The translations under genes and the position numbers were made by a program. From contig JAOTON010001526.1 in NCBI GenBank assembly GCA_034440635.1, positions 2,117,001 through 2,181,000 of the forward strand: a stretch of DNA of 64,000 nt. The letters are read 5' to 3'. This DNA is from Lepas anatifera (lineage: Eukaryota > Arthropoda > Thecostraca > Lepadidae). The notes under the pieces are model-generated. The model did no database searches. It was not told the origin of the DNA and saw only the letters and a program-made list of their open reading frames with translations. Positions 34,213 to 45,882 of the stretch are shown here, piece after piece (within the stretch, counting starts at the first letter, position 1; every line of letters starts with the position of its first letter).

Positions 34213-36259
34213 TATACCCGGGGGCAAAGTGCCAAAGCTGTCCGGCGTGTTGTAAAAGGTTGTTGCACAGAAATGAAATCCCTGAAGATTCAGGATCATG
34301 ACCTTGGGTGGACAACCGATACAGCGCCTACTCGTTGTCCGCAGGAGGTGCATTTGTCAAAGGATGCACGCGCAAAATCGGCCCTTGCCTCTTGGATTTA
34401 AACGGCTTATAATTAAGCTAAAAAGACCATTTGTGGCAAAAACATAATTTAATTTTCAAGCTCAAAATACACTGCTTCTACATATGTCAGTTTCTGTATT
34501 CTCGTTTGGTCCTATCACGCCATTTTTGGCACGTGCAGCTCAACGAAAGAGGTGTACGTCAACACCCCTTCTGGCTCAAAACCTGTATCTCTGTATGGGT
34601 TAAACGAACAGCCGTGAAACTTTTCATACATGTCGCTTAACATGCTCGGTATAATTGCTCCAAAAATGGTTTAGACACTTAGAAGAGTTATTGAGATATG
34701 ACGTCATATCTGAGCGCATGCAAATGCACTGTTTTCAAGCCAATTTGGGGAACTTTGTCCGAGATGTTAGCTTCTTGCTTCAGTGCTGGTAATAACTGAT
34801 TGGATAAGCAAATAGTTCCAAATGGTATCTTCCTGATTGAAATCAACCATTGTTCTCCATACTATATAGGAAATTGCGCAATGGGTGTCCTGCCCAATGC
34901 TCCAGCACGTGCAAAATCGCCTGAGGGACATCGTTACACCCCTTTCAGTTAAACTCAAGTAGATTAAACTCACTTCAGTTAAAAAACACCAAATTTTGCA
35001 GATGTAATGCTGCACATGTTTGATATATCAACACAAAGTTTTGTGAGACTATAATGACTATTGCAAAGTTATGGCCATTCATCAAAGCACACGTATATGT
35101 GTGTCCAATGCAAAATGTAGCGCACTGCAGTACCCTTATTGGCAGTGATGTTTGGGAGAAATTTTGTCCGCCAGGAGTTATTATGTGACGCATTGCAGCT
35201 CCCGTCTGAAAACTGAAGAGGTATGATGTGCGCCTAAGCATATGTTTCCTGGTATGAACGGTAGCGCAGGGTTCCCCGTGTTTGCCCGGTCTCTTCCATT
35301 GTAGCACCAAACCTTAGGAGTTGAGATCAAAAGATCAGTACCCACATTTGACCTTCATAGCCCACGTCCAAAGATATATTACATGCAAATACCAGACCAC
35401 GCTTGCTTCTGTCGCTAACTAAGGTCGACTTTGAACTTTTCCAAAAGAAATAGCTCGGGAAGCTTGCAAATGGCGAAACACTAAAAACACGAGAACGACG
35501 CCAGCGGACAATGCCGACATTGAGCATCTCGTCAGTTAGGAAGTAAGACGTTAGGCTTAGAAATGTTGAAATACATTATTTTCTATGTCATCTCCAATGG
35601 GGTTGTTAATGAGGCACCGCAAAAAGTGAATCCACGTTCGCAGAGTTGATGTATTGTATACAAGTCTTACACGAGTAGCTCGAGGTTAGAATGGATTTGA
35701 AGCGATGGAATGGTGTGTTTGCTGGTAGAATTTGGGTCCTGAATAGATATTACATTGTGGACCTGATTAAAATATCATGATCTATCATATTTTAGCTGCG
35801 TTTTTTGTTGGAAGAGTCTTGGAACCAAGATGCATAGCCTTAACAAATAACGTTTATGTTCTAGCAGCTCTGATGACCGCAAAATGCGACAAAAATGTCA
35901 CTATTACCCGAGAAACGCTAGACAGTTGCTCAGCACGTCAGGAAAAAGGACTCGCAGTTACTTGAGTACAGAATAGGCATGGCGCATCATTTTCCAAGAT
36001 AATATTGAAGACAATTTATGTTACGTTGAGTGGAAGATAAGATCAAATTTCACAAAGATTCGCCACGGTGAAGGTTTTCGAACAATCTGCGATGGCGCAT
36101 TATCAGGACATTGTCGGTCAGAGAAAGAAGTGGCATCCCTGATATCAGAATCGGTATTTTCAGGAAAAGAGCTGTCATTATGCTGACAGGAAGCGTCTCT
36201 CTGATAATAAAAAGCAAGTAGATACGCAAGTAAGCTAATCTGAGCCTCCCGAATTGATA

Positions 36260-38718
36260 ACCTGATTTCCTGAGCAGCTCTGGGGCCCTCAGCTGAGCTG
36301 GGCCCGCCGAAGCTGATGAGGACCCCGGAGCTGGTATGGGGCTCCTGAGCTAATTAAAGGGAATGTGGCACCTTGGTCGAATCCTGAATTTAGGTGAAAT
36401 TAGGCGTACTTTTAGCCAAAAATAATGAAACCACGCATGATTTCTCCGAAAAAAGTACAATAGGCTCAATTTTTTTAATACTCCTCTAGAAAAAGGAATA
36501 AATATCAGCCTGTGGATGATGTCACGATCTGGCAACCACTACCATACTTGAAACGCTTCAAGGGCTTCGATTGGCTGATGCTCATCGTGACGTCAGTATA
36601 TGTAGTCACACCAGTAGCTCACAACAATGGCCGCCCGGCGACGGGCTGATGGGGGCTGGTGTCAGGTAGGTTTTAGCTTTTTCTACGGAGATATCGAGTT
36701 GCAAGACAAATTAAATATGGAGTACCGGGTTTTCCGACTTGCTTTACAACTTGGCTATCTCAGTTAAAGTCACGTTGTGAAGGTGCCACATTCCCTTTAA
36801 GTGCTTCCTGACTTGATCTGGTACCCCTGAGCTGGTCGGGACCACTGAGCTAATCCCTTGTCCCCTGAGCTGATAAGGTGCTCCCTGAGCTGATCTAGGC
36901 TCCTGCTCTGGTCTAGGGATAGGAGCTGATCTAGCCCCCGAGCTGATAAATCTGGTGCCCCTGAACAGATATGTTGCCGCCTGAGCTGAAATAATGCACC
37001 CTGAGTCGATCTCCTGAGCCCTTATTGTGCCTCCTGAACTCATATTATGCCTCTGAGCTAGTCGGGTGCCCCTGAGCTAATCAGGTGCCCTTTAGCTGAT
37101 CTGAGCCTCCTGGGTTGATAAATGATATCCTGAGAAGGTCTGGTTCCTGAGCTGGTATGGGGCTCCTGAGCTAATTAGTGCCTCCTGATCTGATCTGGTA
37201 CCCCGAGCTAATCTGGGCAACTTCTTGGTCGAGGATCGCTTAGCTGAACTACTGCTCCCGGATTCGATCTGGTGCCTCCTGAACCTATTTTTCTCTTGAG
37301 CCCAATGCACCCTGGATCGATCTTGGGCCTCCTGGGCCATTATTGTGCCTCCTGAGCCCATCTGATGCCGTCCTAGCTAGTCGGGTGCCACTTTTATCGT
37401 CACTCACTAGAATCCACCAGTATAGTAGTCAATGTATATAATTAAGGGTGCCTAGTATCACAGACGTCTTGGCTATGGCTCATTCCTCCAAAGCTCCAAT
37501 TTACAAGGGAGTTTGCATTGTGTTCTTGTTCCCCATCTACTCTACAAGATCGTTCAGCGGTACCCTAGTGTGGATCAGAGCCCTCCAAAGCAGCTGCCCC
37601 AGTTGTGCCTCCAGGACTAGACTAGCTCAGTGGCATCTGAGATTATGGGAGTTGGCCTTGTATTCTTATTCTCTGCCTATTCAAGATCAGCTCAGGGACC
37701 TCTGATGTGGACCAGTCCAGCCGCTCATGCTTCGCCCAGAGACTAGACAAGCTCGTGGTCCCTAGAGATGGGGTTTCAGACTAGTTATGGCCCAGGTAGG
37801 CTTAGGCCTTGAACCAGCTCATGAGCCCTGTAACACTTTAAGGGCCGATCATCTCAGGTGCCTCAGGCCAACTTAGGGAACTCTTAACAGGCTCAGCGCC
37901 CAGACCAGCTCAGGTACCCCAGCCCCATACCGCTCAGGGTACCCCGAGCCAGATCCGATCTTGGGCCTCCAATCGTTCAGGGCTTAGTCGTCAAGGGACA
38001 AGATCAAGTAAGGGACACTAAATGCTTAGGAACCTTTATCAGTAGGGATCCCGATCAGCTCGAGCCCAGAGCTGCTCGTTATCAATAATTAACTCGGCCC
38101 AGGTGAGCTCAAGGGTACCGACTAGCTCAAGAGCACCATATTGTCTGAGGGATCGAATAGCCGAGGGCATCATATGGGCTCGAGGAACATTATTGTTCAG
38201 GCACCGAACGACCAAGACACTGCCCAATTAGCTCGGGTACCAGATGAAGTCGGAGCTCTTCCATCGTGAGTCACGATCAGCTCGGAGCCTACGCATCGCT
38301 CGAGCCCCATACCGCTCAGGGACCCAGACCTTCTCATATTTTATCAACCCAGGAGGCTCGATCAGCTTAAGGGCACCTGATTAGCTCGGCGTACCGACTA
38401 GCTCGAGGGCATAATATGTTCAGGGGCACAATAAGGGCTCGAGATCAACTAGGTGCATTATTTCGCTGGCGGCAAAATATCTTCGCACCACATCTATCAG
38501 CTGGGCCCGATCGTCCTATCCAGACCGGCAAGGGCCTAGATCCCTAGCACCAATCGCTCGGGACCGATAATAACGCTCAGTGCTCGAACATAACGCTCGT
38601 GGTCCCGACCAGCTCGGTACCGATCAAATCGGAAGTTCTTATTAGCTCGAGCCCATACCAGTCGGGTCCTTGCTTCGGGCCCAGCTCACTGGGCCCCGAG
38701 CTACTCTGGAAATAACGC
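36260..38718. repeat. Degenerate GAGCTGATC-type repeat core of the foldback-like element
   Basis: From about 36800 to 37390 the phrase CTGAGCTGATCTGGTGCC recurs with variation every 20-40 bp. From about 37680 to 38718 the complementary phrase (AGCTCAGG, AGCTCGAGCCC) dominates. A central part (about 37440-37700) contains two related direct copies around CAAGATCRGYTCAG. The open frame at 37448-37705 lies here and is probably compositional. Confidence 0.75.
36358..36796. mobile_element. TTAA MITE family A, copy 2
   Basis: It is flanked by TTAA at 36354-36357 and 36797-36800. Ends are AGGGAATGTGGCACCTT and AAGGTGCCACATTCCCT. It is nearly collinear with the copy at 59444, including CGTGACGTCAGTATATGTAG and GGAGTACCGGGTTTTCCGAC. 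It is absent from the opposite half of the palindrome, so it inserted after the palindrome formed. Confidence 0.95.
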
Positions 38719-40717
38719 TATCAACTCGGAGGCTGATTAGCTTACTTGCGTATCTACTTGTTCTTTATTATCGAGAGACGCTTCCTGTCGCATAATGACA
38801 GCTCTTTTCCTGAAAATACCGATTCTGATATCGGGATGCCACTCTTTCTCTGACCGACAATGTCCTGATAATGCGCCATCGCGATTGTTCGAAAACCTTC
38901 ACCGTGGCGAATCTTTGTGAAATTTGATCTTATCTTCCACTCAACGTAACATAATTGTTTCATATTATCTTGGAAAATGATGCGCCATGCTATTCTGTAC
39001 TCGTACTGCGAGTCCTTTTTCCTGACGTGCTGAGCAACTGTCTAGCGTTTTCGTATAGTGACTTTTGTCGCATTTTGGGTCATCAGAGCTGCTAGAACAT
39101 AAACGTTATTTGTTAAGGCTATGCATCTTGGTTCCAAGACTCTTCCAACAAAAACGCAGCTAAAATATGATAGATCATGATTTTTAATCAGGTCCACAAT
39201 GTAATATCTATTCAGGACCCAAATTCTACCAGCAAACACACCATTCCATCGCTTCAAATCCATTCTAACCTCGAGCTACTCTGTAGACTTGTATACAATA
39301 CATCAACTCTGCGAACGTGATTCACTTTTTGCGGTGCCTCATTAACAACCCCATTGGAGATGACATAGAAAATAATGTATTTCAACATTTCTAAGCCTAA
39401 CGTCTTACTTCCTAACTGACGATGCTCATGTCGGCATTGTCCGCTGGCTCTTCTCTGTTTTTAGTGTTTCGCCATTTGCAGCTTCCCGAGTATTTCTTTT
39501 GGAAAAGTTAGTCACCTTAGTTGCGACGAAGCAAGCTGGTCTGGTATTTGCATGTAATATATCTTTGGACGTGGGCTATGAAGGTCAAATGTGGGTACTG
39601 ATCTTTGATCTCAACTCCTAAGGTTTGGTGTACAATGGAAGAGACCGGGCAAACACGGGGAACCCTGCGCTACCGTTCTACCAGGGAACATATGCTTGGC
39701 GCACATCATACCTTTCTTTTCAGACGGGAGCTGCAATGCGTCACATAATAACTCCTGGCGGACCAAATTTCTCCCAAACTCACTGCCAATAAGGGTACTG
39801 CAGTGCGCTACATTTTGATTGGACCACACATATACGTGTGCTTTGATGAATGGCCATAACTTTTGCAATAGTATTATAGTCTCACAAACCTTGTGTTAAT
39901 ATATCAAAATGTGCAGCATTACATCTGCAAAACTTGGTGTTTGTTAACTGAACTGAGTTTAATCTACTTGAGTTTAACTGAAAGGGGTGTAACGATGTCC
40001 CTCAGGCGATTTTGCACGTGCTGGAGTATTGGGCAGAACACCCATTGCGCAATTTCCTATATAATATGGAGAACAATGGTTGATTTGAATCAGAAAGATA
40101 CCATTTGGAACTATTTGCTTATCCAATCAGTGATTACCAGCACTGAAACAAGAACAAAGTGCTCGGACAAAGTTCCCCAATTGGCTTGAAAATAGCGCAT
40201 TTGCATGCGCTCAGATATGACGTCATATCTCAATAACTCTTCTAGGTGTCTAAACCATTTTTGGAGCAATTATACCGAGCATGTTAAGCGACATGCATGC
40301 AAAGTTTCACCGCTGTTCGTTTAACCCATACAGGATACAGGTTTTGAGCCAGAAGGGGTGTTGACTCACACCTCTTTCGCTGAGCTGCACGTGCCAAAAA
40401 TGACGTGATAGGACCAAACCAGAATACAGAAACTGACATGTGTAGAAGCGGTGTACTTTGAGCTTGAAAATTAAATTATGTTTTTGCCACCAACGGTATT
40501 TTTAGCTTAGTTATAAGCCGTTTAGTCCAGAGGCAAGGGCCGATCTTGCGCGTGCATCCTTTGACAAATGCACCTCCTGCGGACAACGAGTAGGCGCTGT
40601 ATCGGTTGTCCACCCAAGGTCTGATCCTGAATCTTCGGGATTTCTTTCTGTGAACAACCTTTTACAACACGCCGGACAGCTTTTGGCACTTTGCCCCCGG
40701 GTATTATCACCCGTTAG

Positions 40718-41153
40718 ACTAATTTTATGCCAAATGCAGATTCAAAAGAGGTGGGTTCGTTTGAGGCTTGCACCGAATTCAGTTGCCGTGTTGAATGGAG
40801 GGGCATATTTTTCTAATCCATGTTTCGTTGAGAGCTGGAATATAATGATTCCATGGCCTTTTGCTGATGGAATACATTAATGCCGTGGAGTTTTTTTCTA
40901 TACTGAGCGAAGAATCATTTGAAACCAGTCATCAGACATTTTATTCCCGAGCTTACGGTGATCATTCTTTGAGCTTCAGAAAAAACTGCATGTTAGACTC
41001 AATCTAGTCCAAAAGATTACATTGAGTCTGCGACGGGAATACAATGAGCCTGATTCTGCCTGATTCCAATCGAGTTTGACACCAGAATACAGACTCGCTT
41101 TCAGCACCGACTCAGTTTATCCAAAAGGAATCAATTTCTATCTCAGTGTACAC
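40718..41153. other. Dispersed repeat segment before the TG microsatellite
   Basis: About 41024-41153 shares TCTGCGACGGGAATACA, CCTGATTxTGCCTGATTC and CAGACTCGCTTT with 42365-42440. Both copies run into GGGCGGGCG and GTGC repeats. The rest is unannotated. Confidence 0.55.
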
Positions 41154-41386
<233 letters not shown>

Positions 41387-41623
41387 TGTGGTTGTAGGTT
41401 GTGTGCACAAAATTAATTGATACATGTATGGTGGTAATATTGTGAGGAATTTATGAATGGTAATAAACTCGGGGAGTAGCCATAAGCATTTAAAACCATC
41501 TCCAATAGGCTCACTCTGTCCCACCGGGTCACATCCACTCCTCCACCTCTCCACCTGTGGGTTCCACGGCCTAGGCGGCATCGTAGTCAAACAAGGCACC
41601 ATAACTCTGCCCCGGCGGCGGAG

Positions 41624-41809
41624 ATGGCAGGGTGGAGTTTTTACAGCCTCGTCAGCGATGACATCGCGAGGACCAGCGGTGACGAACCCGCGAAAAAGCG
41701 CGCGCCGCCGCCTCAGCGTCGCCGCCGCTCAAAAAGCGCGCCTAGTCCGGCCGACCGCACCAGCCGCTCATTGACATGGGGGCTTTTTCCGGGCACAAAT
41801 GACGAATAG
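41624..41809 (+). CDS. Possible small protein or first exon, basic and serine-rich
   Basis: A 61-codon frame begins at an ATG in good context (CGGAGATGG). It encodes MAGWSFYSLVSDDIARTSGD, then AKKRAPPPQRRRRSKSAP, a strong basic nuclear-localisation-like stretch, and ends SLTWGLFPGTNDE before a stop. The sequence sits in a GC-rich, non-repetitive island that starts abruptly and is unlike the surrounding repeats. I do not recognise a family. An overlapping out-of-frame plus-strand frame (41457-41774) exists, so GC-driven chance is possible. If real it may be the first exon of a gene continuing beyond recognisable sequence. Confidence 0.25.
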   Translation: MAGWSFYSLVSDDIARTSGDEPAKKRAPPPQRRRRSKSAPSPADRTSRSLTWGLFPGTNDE

Positions 41810-41960
41810 TGGTGCTGATGTCGAGTTTGTCACAACTCGCGCGCGCGACGGGCAGGATATTTGTAACGTTCAAAAGAGAGTGGTGTTTTTCTCTGATTGA
41901 CAGGTGATGGGGCCATTGTTCTGAGGCTGGAAACGCGCGATAGCGCCTCACAAGAAAGAC
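41810..41960 (+). promoter_or_regulatory. Candidate regulatory cluster: PBX-MEIS-like site, E-box, SOX-like site
   Basis: TGATTGACAG at 41894-41903 is identical to the composite PBX-MEIS/PREP decamer. It overlaps CAGGTG (41901-41906), an E-box, and is followed by CCATTGTT (41913-41920), a SOX-type core. All three fall within 27 bp in non-repetitive GC-rich sequence. Function is inferred from motif identity only. Confidence 0.35.
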
Positions 41961-42364
41961 AACAAATACAATAGCTGATTCGCAGGCATTCATTTGAATT
42001 GATAAGAGCGTATAGGGTGTTGTGATGTCTTTATCCCTGGGCAGAACAGTAGCAGGGTGCGTGCTTTAAGCATGTGTAAAAACACTCACTACAGCCTGTG
42101 ATAAGCCACATGTTAAAGTAATTGCAGTATAGCATTACAAACAGACAGGGGCATCGCCATGGATTTGAATCTATGCACGGTGATGCGACACTAAGATAAC
42201 GAGTCACACTGAAATAACGAGTCACACAAAATTATCGAATTTATCTCTGGAGGGGACGGACTCCGACTTGGGGATGACTGGGATTGCCAGGCGAAGTCCG
42301 AACTTAGTAGATACGCCGAAGAGTGTTAGCGAGGCAGCAAACAGGCGCCCTATTGGAACTATTG
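41961..42364. other. Unannotated stretch
   Basis: No gene is recognised. A duplicated phrase AACGAGTCACAC occurs near 42199 and 42219. Confidence 0.4.
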
Positions 42365-42597
42365 GGTCTGCGACGGGAATACATGGCCTGATTTGCCTGA
42401 TTCACTTGTTTGCCCGACAGACTCGCTTTGACCGACTCGTTTTAAGGAAATTTTTGTTCTCGGGCGGGCGTGGTGCGTGCGGCGTGCGTGCGTGCGTGTG
42501 TGCGTGCGTGCGTGGTGTGCGTGCGTGCGTGCGTGGGGTGCGTGCGTGCGTGGGGGTGTGGTGGTGTGGTGTGTGTGTGGTGGGGGTGTGTGGGTGT
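42365..42597. repeat. Dispersed repeat copy ending in GTGC/GTGG microsatellite
   Basis: TCTGCGACGGGAATACATGG and CAGACTCGCTTTGACCGACT match 41024-41115. The copy then runs through GGGCGGGCG into degenerate CGTG repeats (42470-42597). Confidence 0.75.
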
Positions 42598-43561
42598 CAA
42601 ACTATTGGAAATAGTTACGTAGGCCCAAGCTAGCAAAGAGGAGAAAATGCTGAAAGCCTAGGTCAAACCCTAAAATTATTTGGGTGGGAGGATGTTTCCA
42701 CGGATTCGCAAGTCGGGGGAGGAGACGCCCCTCCTCTCCTTCGCCGCTTGCAAGGCCCATGCAGACAGTATATTTTTGACTGAAGCTGTCTTGATTGAAG
42801 TGGCCACGCAATCTCACAATACAAAGATTACCTACTCTTGGTTTCCCTAGCTGAACTAGAGAGGCAAGATATTTTCCCCTTCAGATCGGCTACCTCCGAG
42901 TCGTGCATGACACTGGGACAGGTAATATACCCAGCAACTACTGCACCTTAACACTGAAGCACCCATGTCATGACAGTTCCCTCATGAGGTCAGCAGCAGT
43001 CGGACCGGCTGGAGGCGCCTCTGCGACATCGCGCGAGTAAACCGAGTAAGACCGAACAGGCACGAGCGGCCGTACCTCTCAATGAGCCCATAAAATTACA
43101 CCGCGGCATTGGTAATTGGCGAACTGCCGCGACCGCGCTAATTCCGCTGGTACCTCAGCCTGCCAGTACCGGCCGTAACTGCGAAAGGAGGACGCCCCCT
43201 CCCCCCCACAGCCGGCGGCTGCTGATGCTTAACGAAAGCTGAGGCAACGCACTCATCTGTATGCATGCTAGTGAAGGACTTGATTGCCACTGACATGTGC
43301 TGGGCCGAAGGGGGCCTTTTAACAGGCGAATGTGCATCGTGAGGTGTACTGGGCCCCTGAGGCGGTGCCAGTGGCCCGGTCTCAGGGCCTTCCGGTGTTC
43401 CGAGCTTTCATGGACGCTTACCGTGATCGGTGATTACTGTTAAAGTGGGCCCCATGAGTAAGGTGAAGTGGGAGCCCTGGAGTGGGTCCTATGGGTACGT
43501 TGAAGTAATGTAGTGGGTAGATTGGAGTGGGTCCGGTGGGTGTCGTGGTACGTTGGTACCT
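42598..43561. other. Unannotated stretch
   Basis: No recognised coding region or repeat is present. GC content rises from about 42980 to 43420. Confidence 0.4.
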
Positions 43562-44447
43562 GACCGGGCCTAGCTTTATAGTCCAATATGGACAGTCCTA
43601 GCACCAGTCCCATCTGACCGGCCCTAGCTTTATACCCCCATATGGACGGTCCTCGCATCTGTCCCATGTGACCGGTCCTAGCTTTATACTCCCATATGGA
43701 CGGTCCCAGCACCCTCAGCCCCCTGTGACCAATACTAGCTTTATACTCCCATATGGATGGTCCCAGCACCCTGAACCCCCTGTGACCAATACTAGCTTTA
43801 TACTCCCATATGGATGGTCCCAGCACCCTGAGCCCCCTGTGACCAATACTAGCTTTATACTCCCATATGGACGGTCCCAGCACCCTGAGCCCCCTGTGAC
43901 CAATACTAGCTTTATACTCCCATACGGACGGTCCCAGCACCCTGAGCCCCCTGTGACCAATACTAGCTTTATACTCTCATATGGACGGTCCCAGCACCCT
44001 GAGCCCCCTGTGACCAATACTAGCTTTATACTCCCATATGGACAGTCCCAGCACCCTGAGCCCCCTGTGACCAATACTAGCTTTATAATCCCATATGGAC
44101 GGTACCAGCACCCTGAGCCCCCTGTAAACAATACTAGCTTTATACTCCCATATGGACGGTCCCAGCACCCTGACCCCCTGTGGCCAATACTAGCTTTATA
44201 CTCCCATATGGACGGTCCCAGCACCCTGAGCCCCCTGTGACCAATACTAGCTTTATACTCCCATATGGACGGTCCCAGCACCCTGAGCCCCCTGTGACCA
44301 ATACTAACTTTATACTCCCATATGGACGGTCCCAGCACTCTGAGCCCCCCTGTGACCAATACTAGCTTTATACTCCCATACGGACGGTCCCAGCACCCTG
44401 AGCCCCCTGTGACCAATACTAGCTTTATACTCCCATATGGATAGTCC
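43562..44447. repeat. 57-bp minisatellite, about 15 units
   Basis: The unit reads about GACCAATACTAGCTTTATAC, TCCCATATGGACGGTCCCAG, CACCCTGAGCCCCCTGT. The first units (43562-43690) are more diverged. Because 57 is divisible by 3, long frames stay open on both strands (up to 190 and 233 codons); these are artefacts. The last unit is split by a hAT MITE and its remnant resumes at 44826 (AACAGTCCCAGCAGCAGTCC). Confidence 0.97.
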
Positions 44448-44825
44448 CAGTGGCGGATCTAGCCCGTAGGTTTGGGAGCAGGTCAAAGTCGAGAAAAAGC
44501 GTCACGCGGTGAGAGTATGCCACAATTTAAGACTAGACGAAAGATTTTAGGGGTAAACCAATAGTCGAAAGGAAAAAACTTGCGGGGTCAAACAGTGGCC
44601 ACAAGATGCTTGTTTTGCTATCCAAGACCCAATGCTTATATTGAAGTTCATTGACTCTGTTTGAAATTGATAGTTGAAGCACCAAAACCTTGCTTAAAAA
44701 CTAAAAAGGAATCGGGGCAAAAGGAGGTTGACAGCTGTGGGGGAGCAGGGCAAACACATAGTTTTGCCTCAAGCTGTTCCGTCAGGGGGAATGCCCTTGT
44801 TGTCCTCTCCCTGGATCCGCCACTG
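44448..44825 (+). mobile_element. hAT-type MITE, family 1, copy 3, inside the minisatellite
   Basis: CAGTGGCGGATCTAGCC begins it and GGATCCGCCACTG ends it. Flanks GATAGTCC and AACAGTCC match at 6 of 8 and both derive from the repeat unit phrase GGACGGTCC. The interior matches the other family members. Confidence 0.9.
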
Positions 44826-45471
44826 AACAGTCCCAGCAGCAGTCCCCTGTGACCGGTCTCACCAAGTGTTCGGCCAGCAGGCGATGACGTGCCCCGGGCT
44901 TACAGCAGCACGGTAGCGGCAGACTGACGGCCCGCTTTGCATGGGGCGGCTTTGGTGACAGCCAACATCGTTCTTCATCTCAGCCTGGCAGCCCCGGCGG
45001 CCATTCGGTGACCCTGCCGTCCGTCTGGCCTGCCACAGCCGGCTCTCTGTGGGGCTGTCCCTCTGAACAGGCTGTTGGCTCTGCTTAAAACAGACGACGT
45101 GAACCTAGAGAGCTGCTTTGTACTGTTGCTTCAGCGCTGTTCCAGTGCTGGGAAACATGTCTGTCACTAGCCGTTTCGGTATAGTGAATATGAAATCTTC
45201 TCATCACTATCAAACGGATGTTATGTATAAATAGCCGATGCTTCAATCAATGGCAGTCAGAACACCGTGATTAATAGGTACCCACCACACCTTATTCGAT
45301 GTATCCTCGTGTAACAGTCTTGAAATGGGCACCAGCTTCTCATTTTAGTATATCGAAGCTCAGTGTATGAACCCCGAAACTTCTGCCAGCAATGGCACCT
45401 CCAATCAGCCATATCTGAGCAGCAGAGATCGCCTACGCTGCACTACGTCGTGGAATTACGTTACACTACAT
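44826..45471. other. Minisatellite remnant then unannotated stretch
   Basis: 44826-44870 is the leftover of the disrupted 57-bp unit (GTCCCCTGTGACCGGT). Beyond it, no gene or repeat is recognised. Confidence 0.45.
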
Positions 45472-45874
45472 CAGTGGCGGATCTAACCAATGGGTTTGAG
45501 GGGGCAGGCCAAAGTCTAAAAGTTAAAAAATAAAAAAAACATTCACGCGGGGAAAAAGTTTAACCACATTATACCTTCACGGTGGTTTTGGGGGTATCCA
45601 AGGTGAAAAAAAACGTCACGGGGTGAAAGTTAAGGGCATCAGATGCTTCTTTTTGCTATCGCCCATGTTTTTGCTAGGGCCCAATGTTGACACTGAAATT
45701 GATTGGTTCTGTGTGAAGCTGAGAGTTGAAGCACCGAAATATTGCTTATCAATCAAAAGGGAGTCGGGACAAAAGGAAGGAAAAGTAAGGCCGACCACTT
45801 TGGCAGGACCATATTTACCCGAGCTTTTCCGTTTGGAGGAGGGCAAATGTATTTCCCCCTTGGATCCGCCACTG
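45472..45874 (+). mobile_element. hAT-type MITE, family 1, copy 4
   Basis: Termini are CAGTGGCGGATCTAACC and TTGGATCCGCCACTG, with a perfect 8-bp duplication CACTACAT at 45464-45471 and 45875-45882. This is the cleanest copy of family 1. The 87- and 131-codon frames over it are internal MITE sequence shared with other copies, not genes. Confidence 0.95.
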
Positions 45875-45882
45875 CACTACAT

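Larger units (their letters stand above)
33390..40717. mobile_element. 7.3-kb foldback-like element with ~2-kb inverted arms
   Basis: Termini are CTAACGGGTGATAA (33390) and TTATCACCCGTTAG (ending 40717). The left arm (about 34213-36259) and right arm (about 38719-40717) are inverted copies. Examples are GATTTGAAGCGATGGAATGG near 35693 versus its complement near 39243; AAGTAGATACGCAAGTAAGC near 36216 versus near 38736; and GCCGGACAGCTTTTGGCACT near 40671 versus its complement near 34219. The centre is made of degenerate GAGCTGATC repeats, themselves in opposite orientation in the two halves. No transposase is recognised; open frames in the arms mirror each other but match nothing I know. A mariner/Tc1 element disrupts the left terminus and a TTAA MITE sits in the centre. 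The 2-kb arms with repeat-rich core recall Drosophila FB elements. Confidence 0.85.

Noticed and set aside
34975..35310. 111-codon frame in the foldback arm as a host gene
   Set aside because: The mirrored arm (39611-39868) carries only a frameshifted version; no domain is recognisable.
43440..44416. Antisense frames of 166-233 codons and a sense frame of 190 codons
   Set aside because: Product of a 57-bp tandem repeat whose length is divisible by 3; no start or domain of its own.
43562..44447. CRISPR-like regular repeat array
   Set aside because: Units are contiguous tandem repeats with no unique spacers, in a eukaryotic context.
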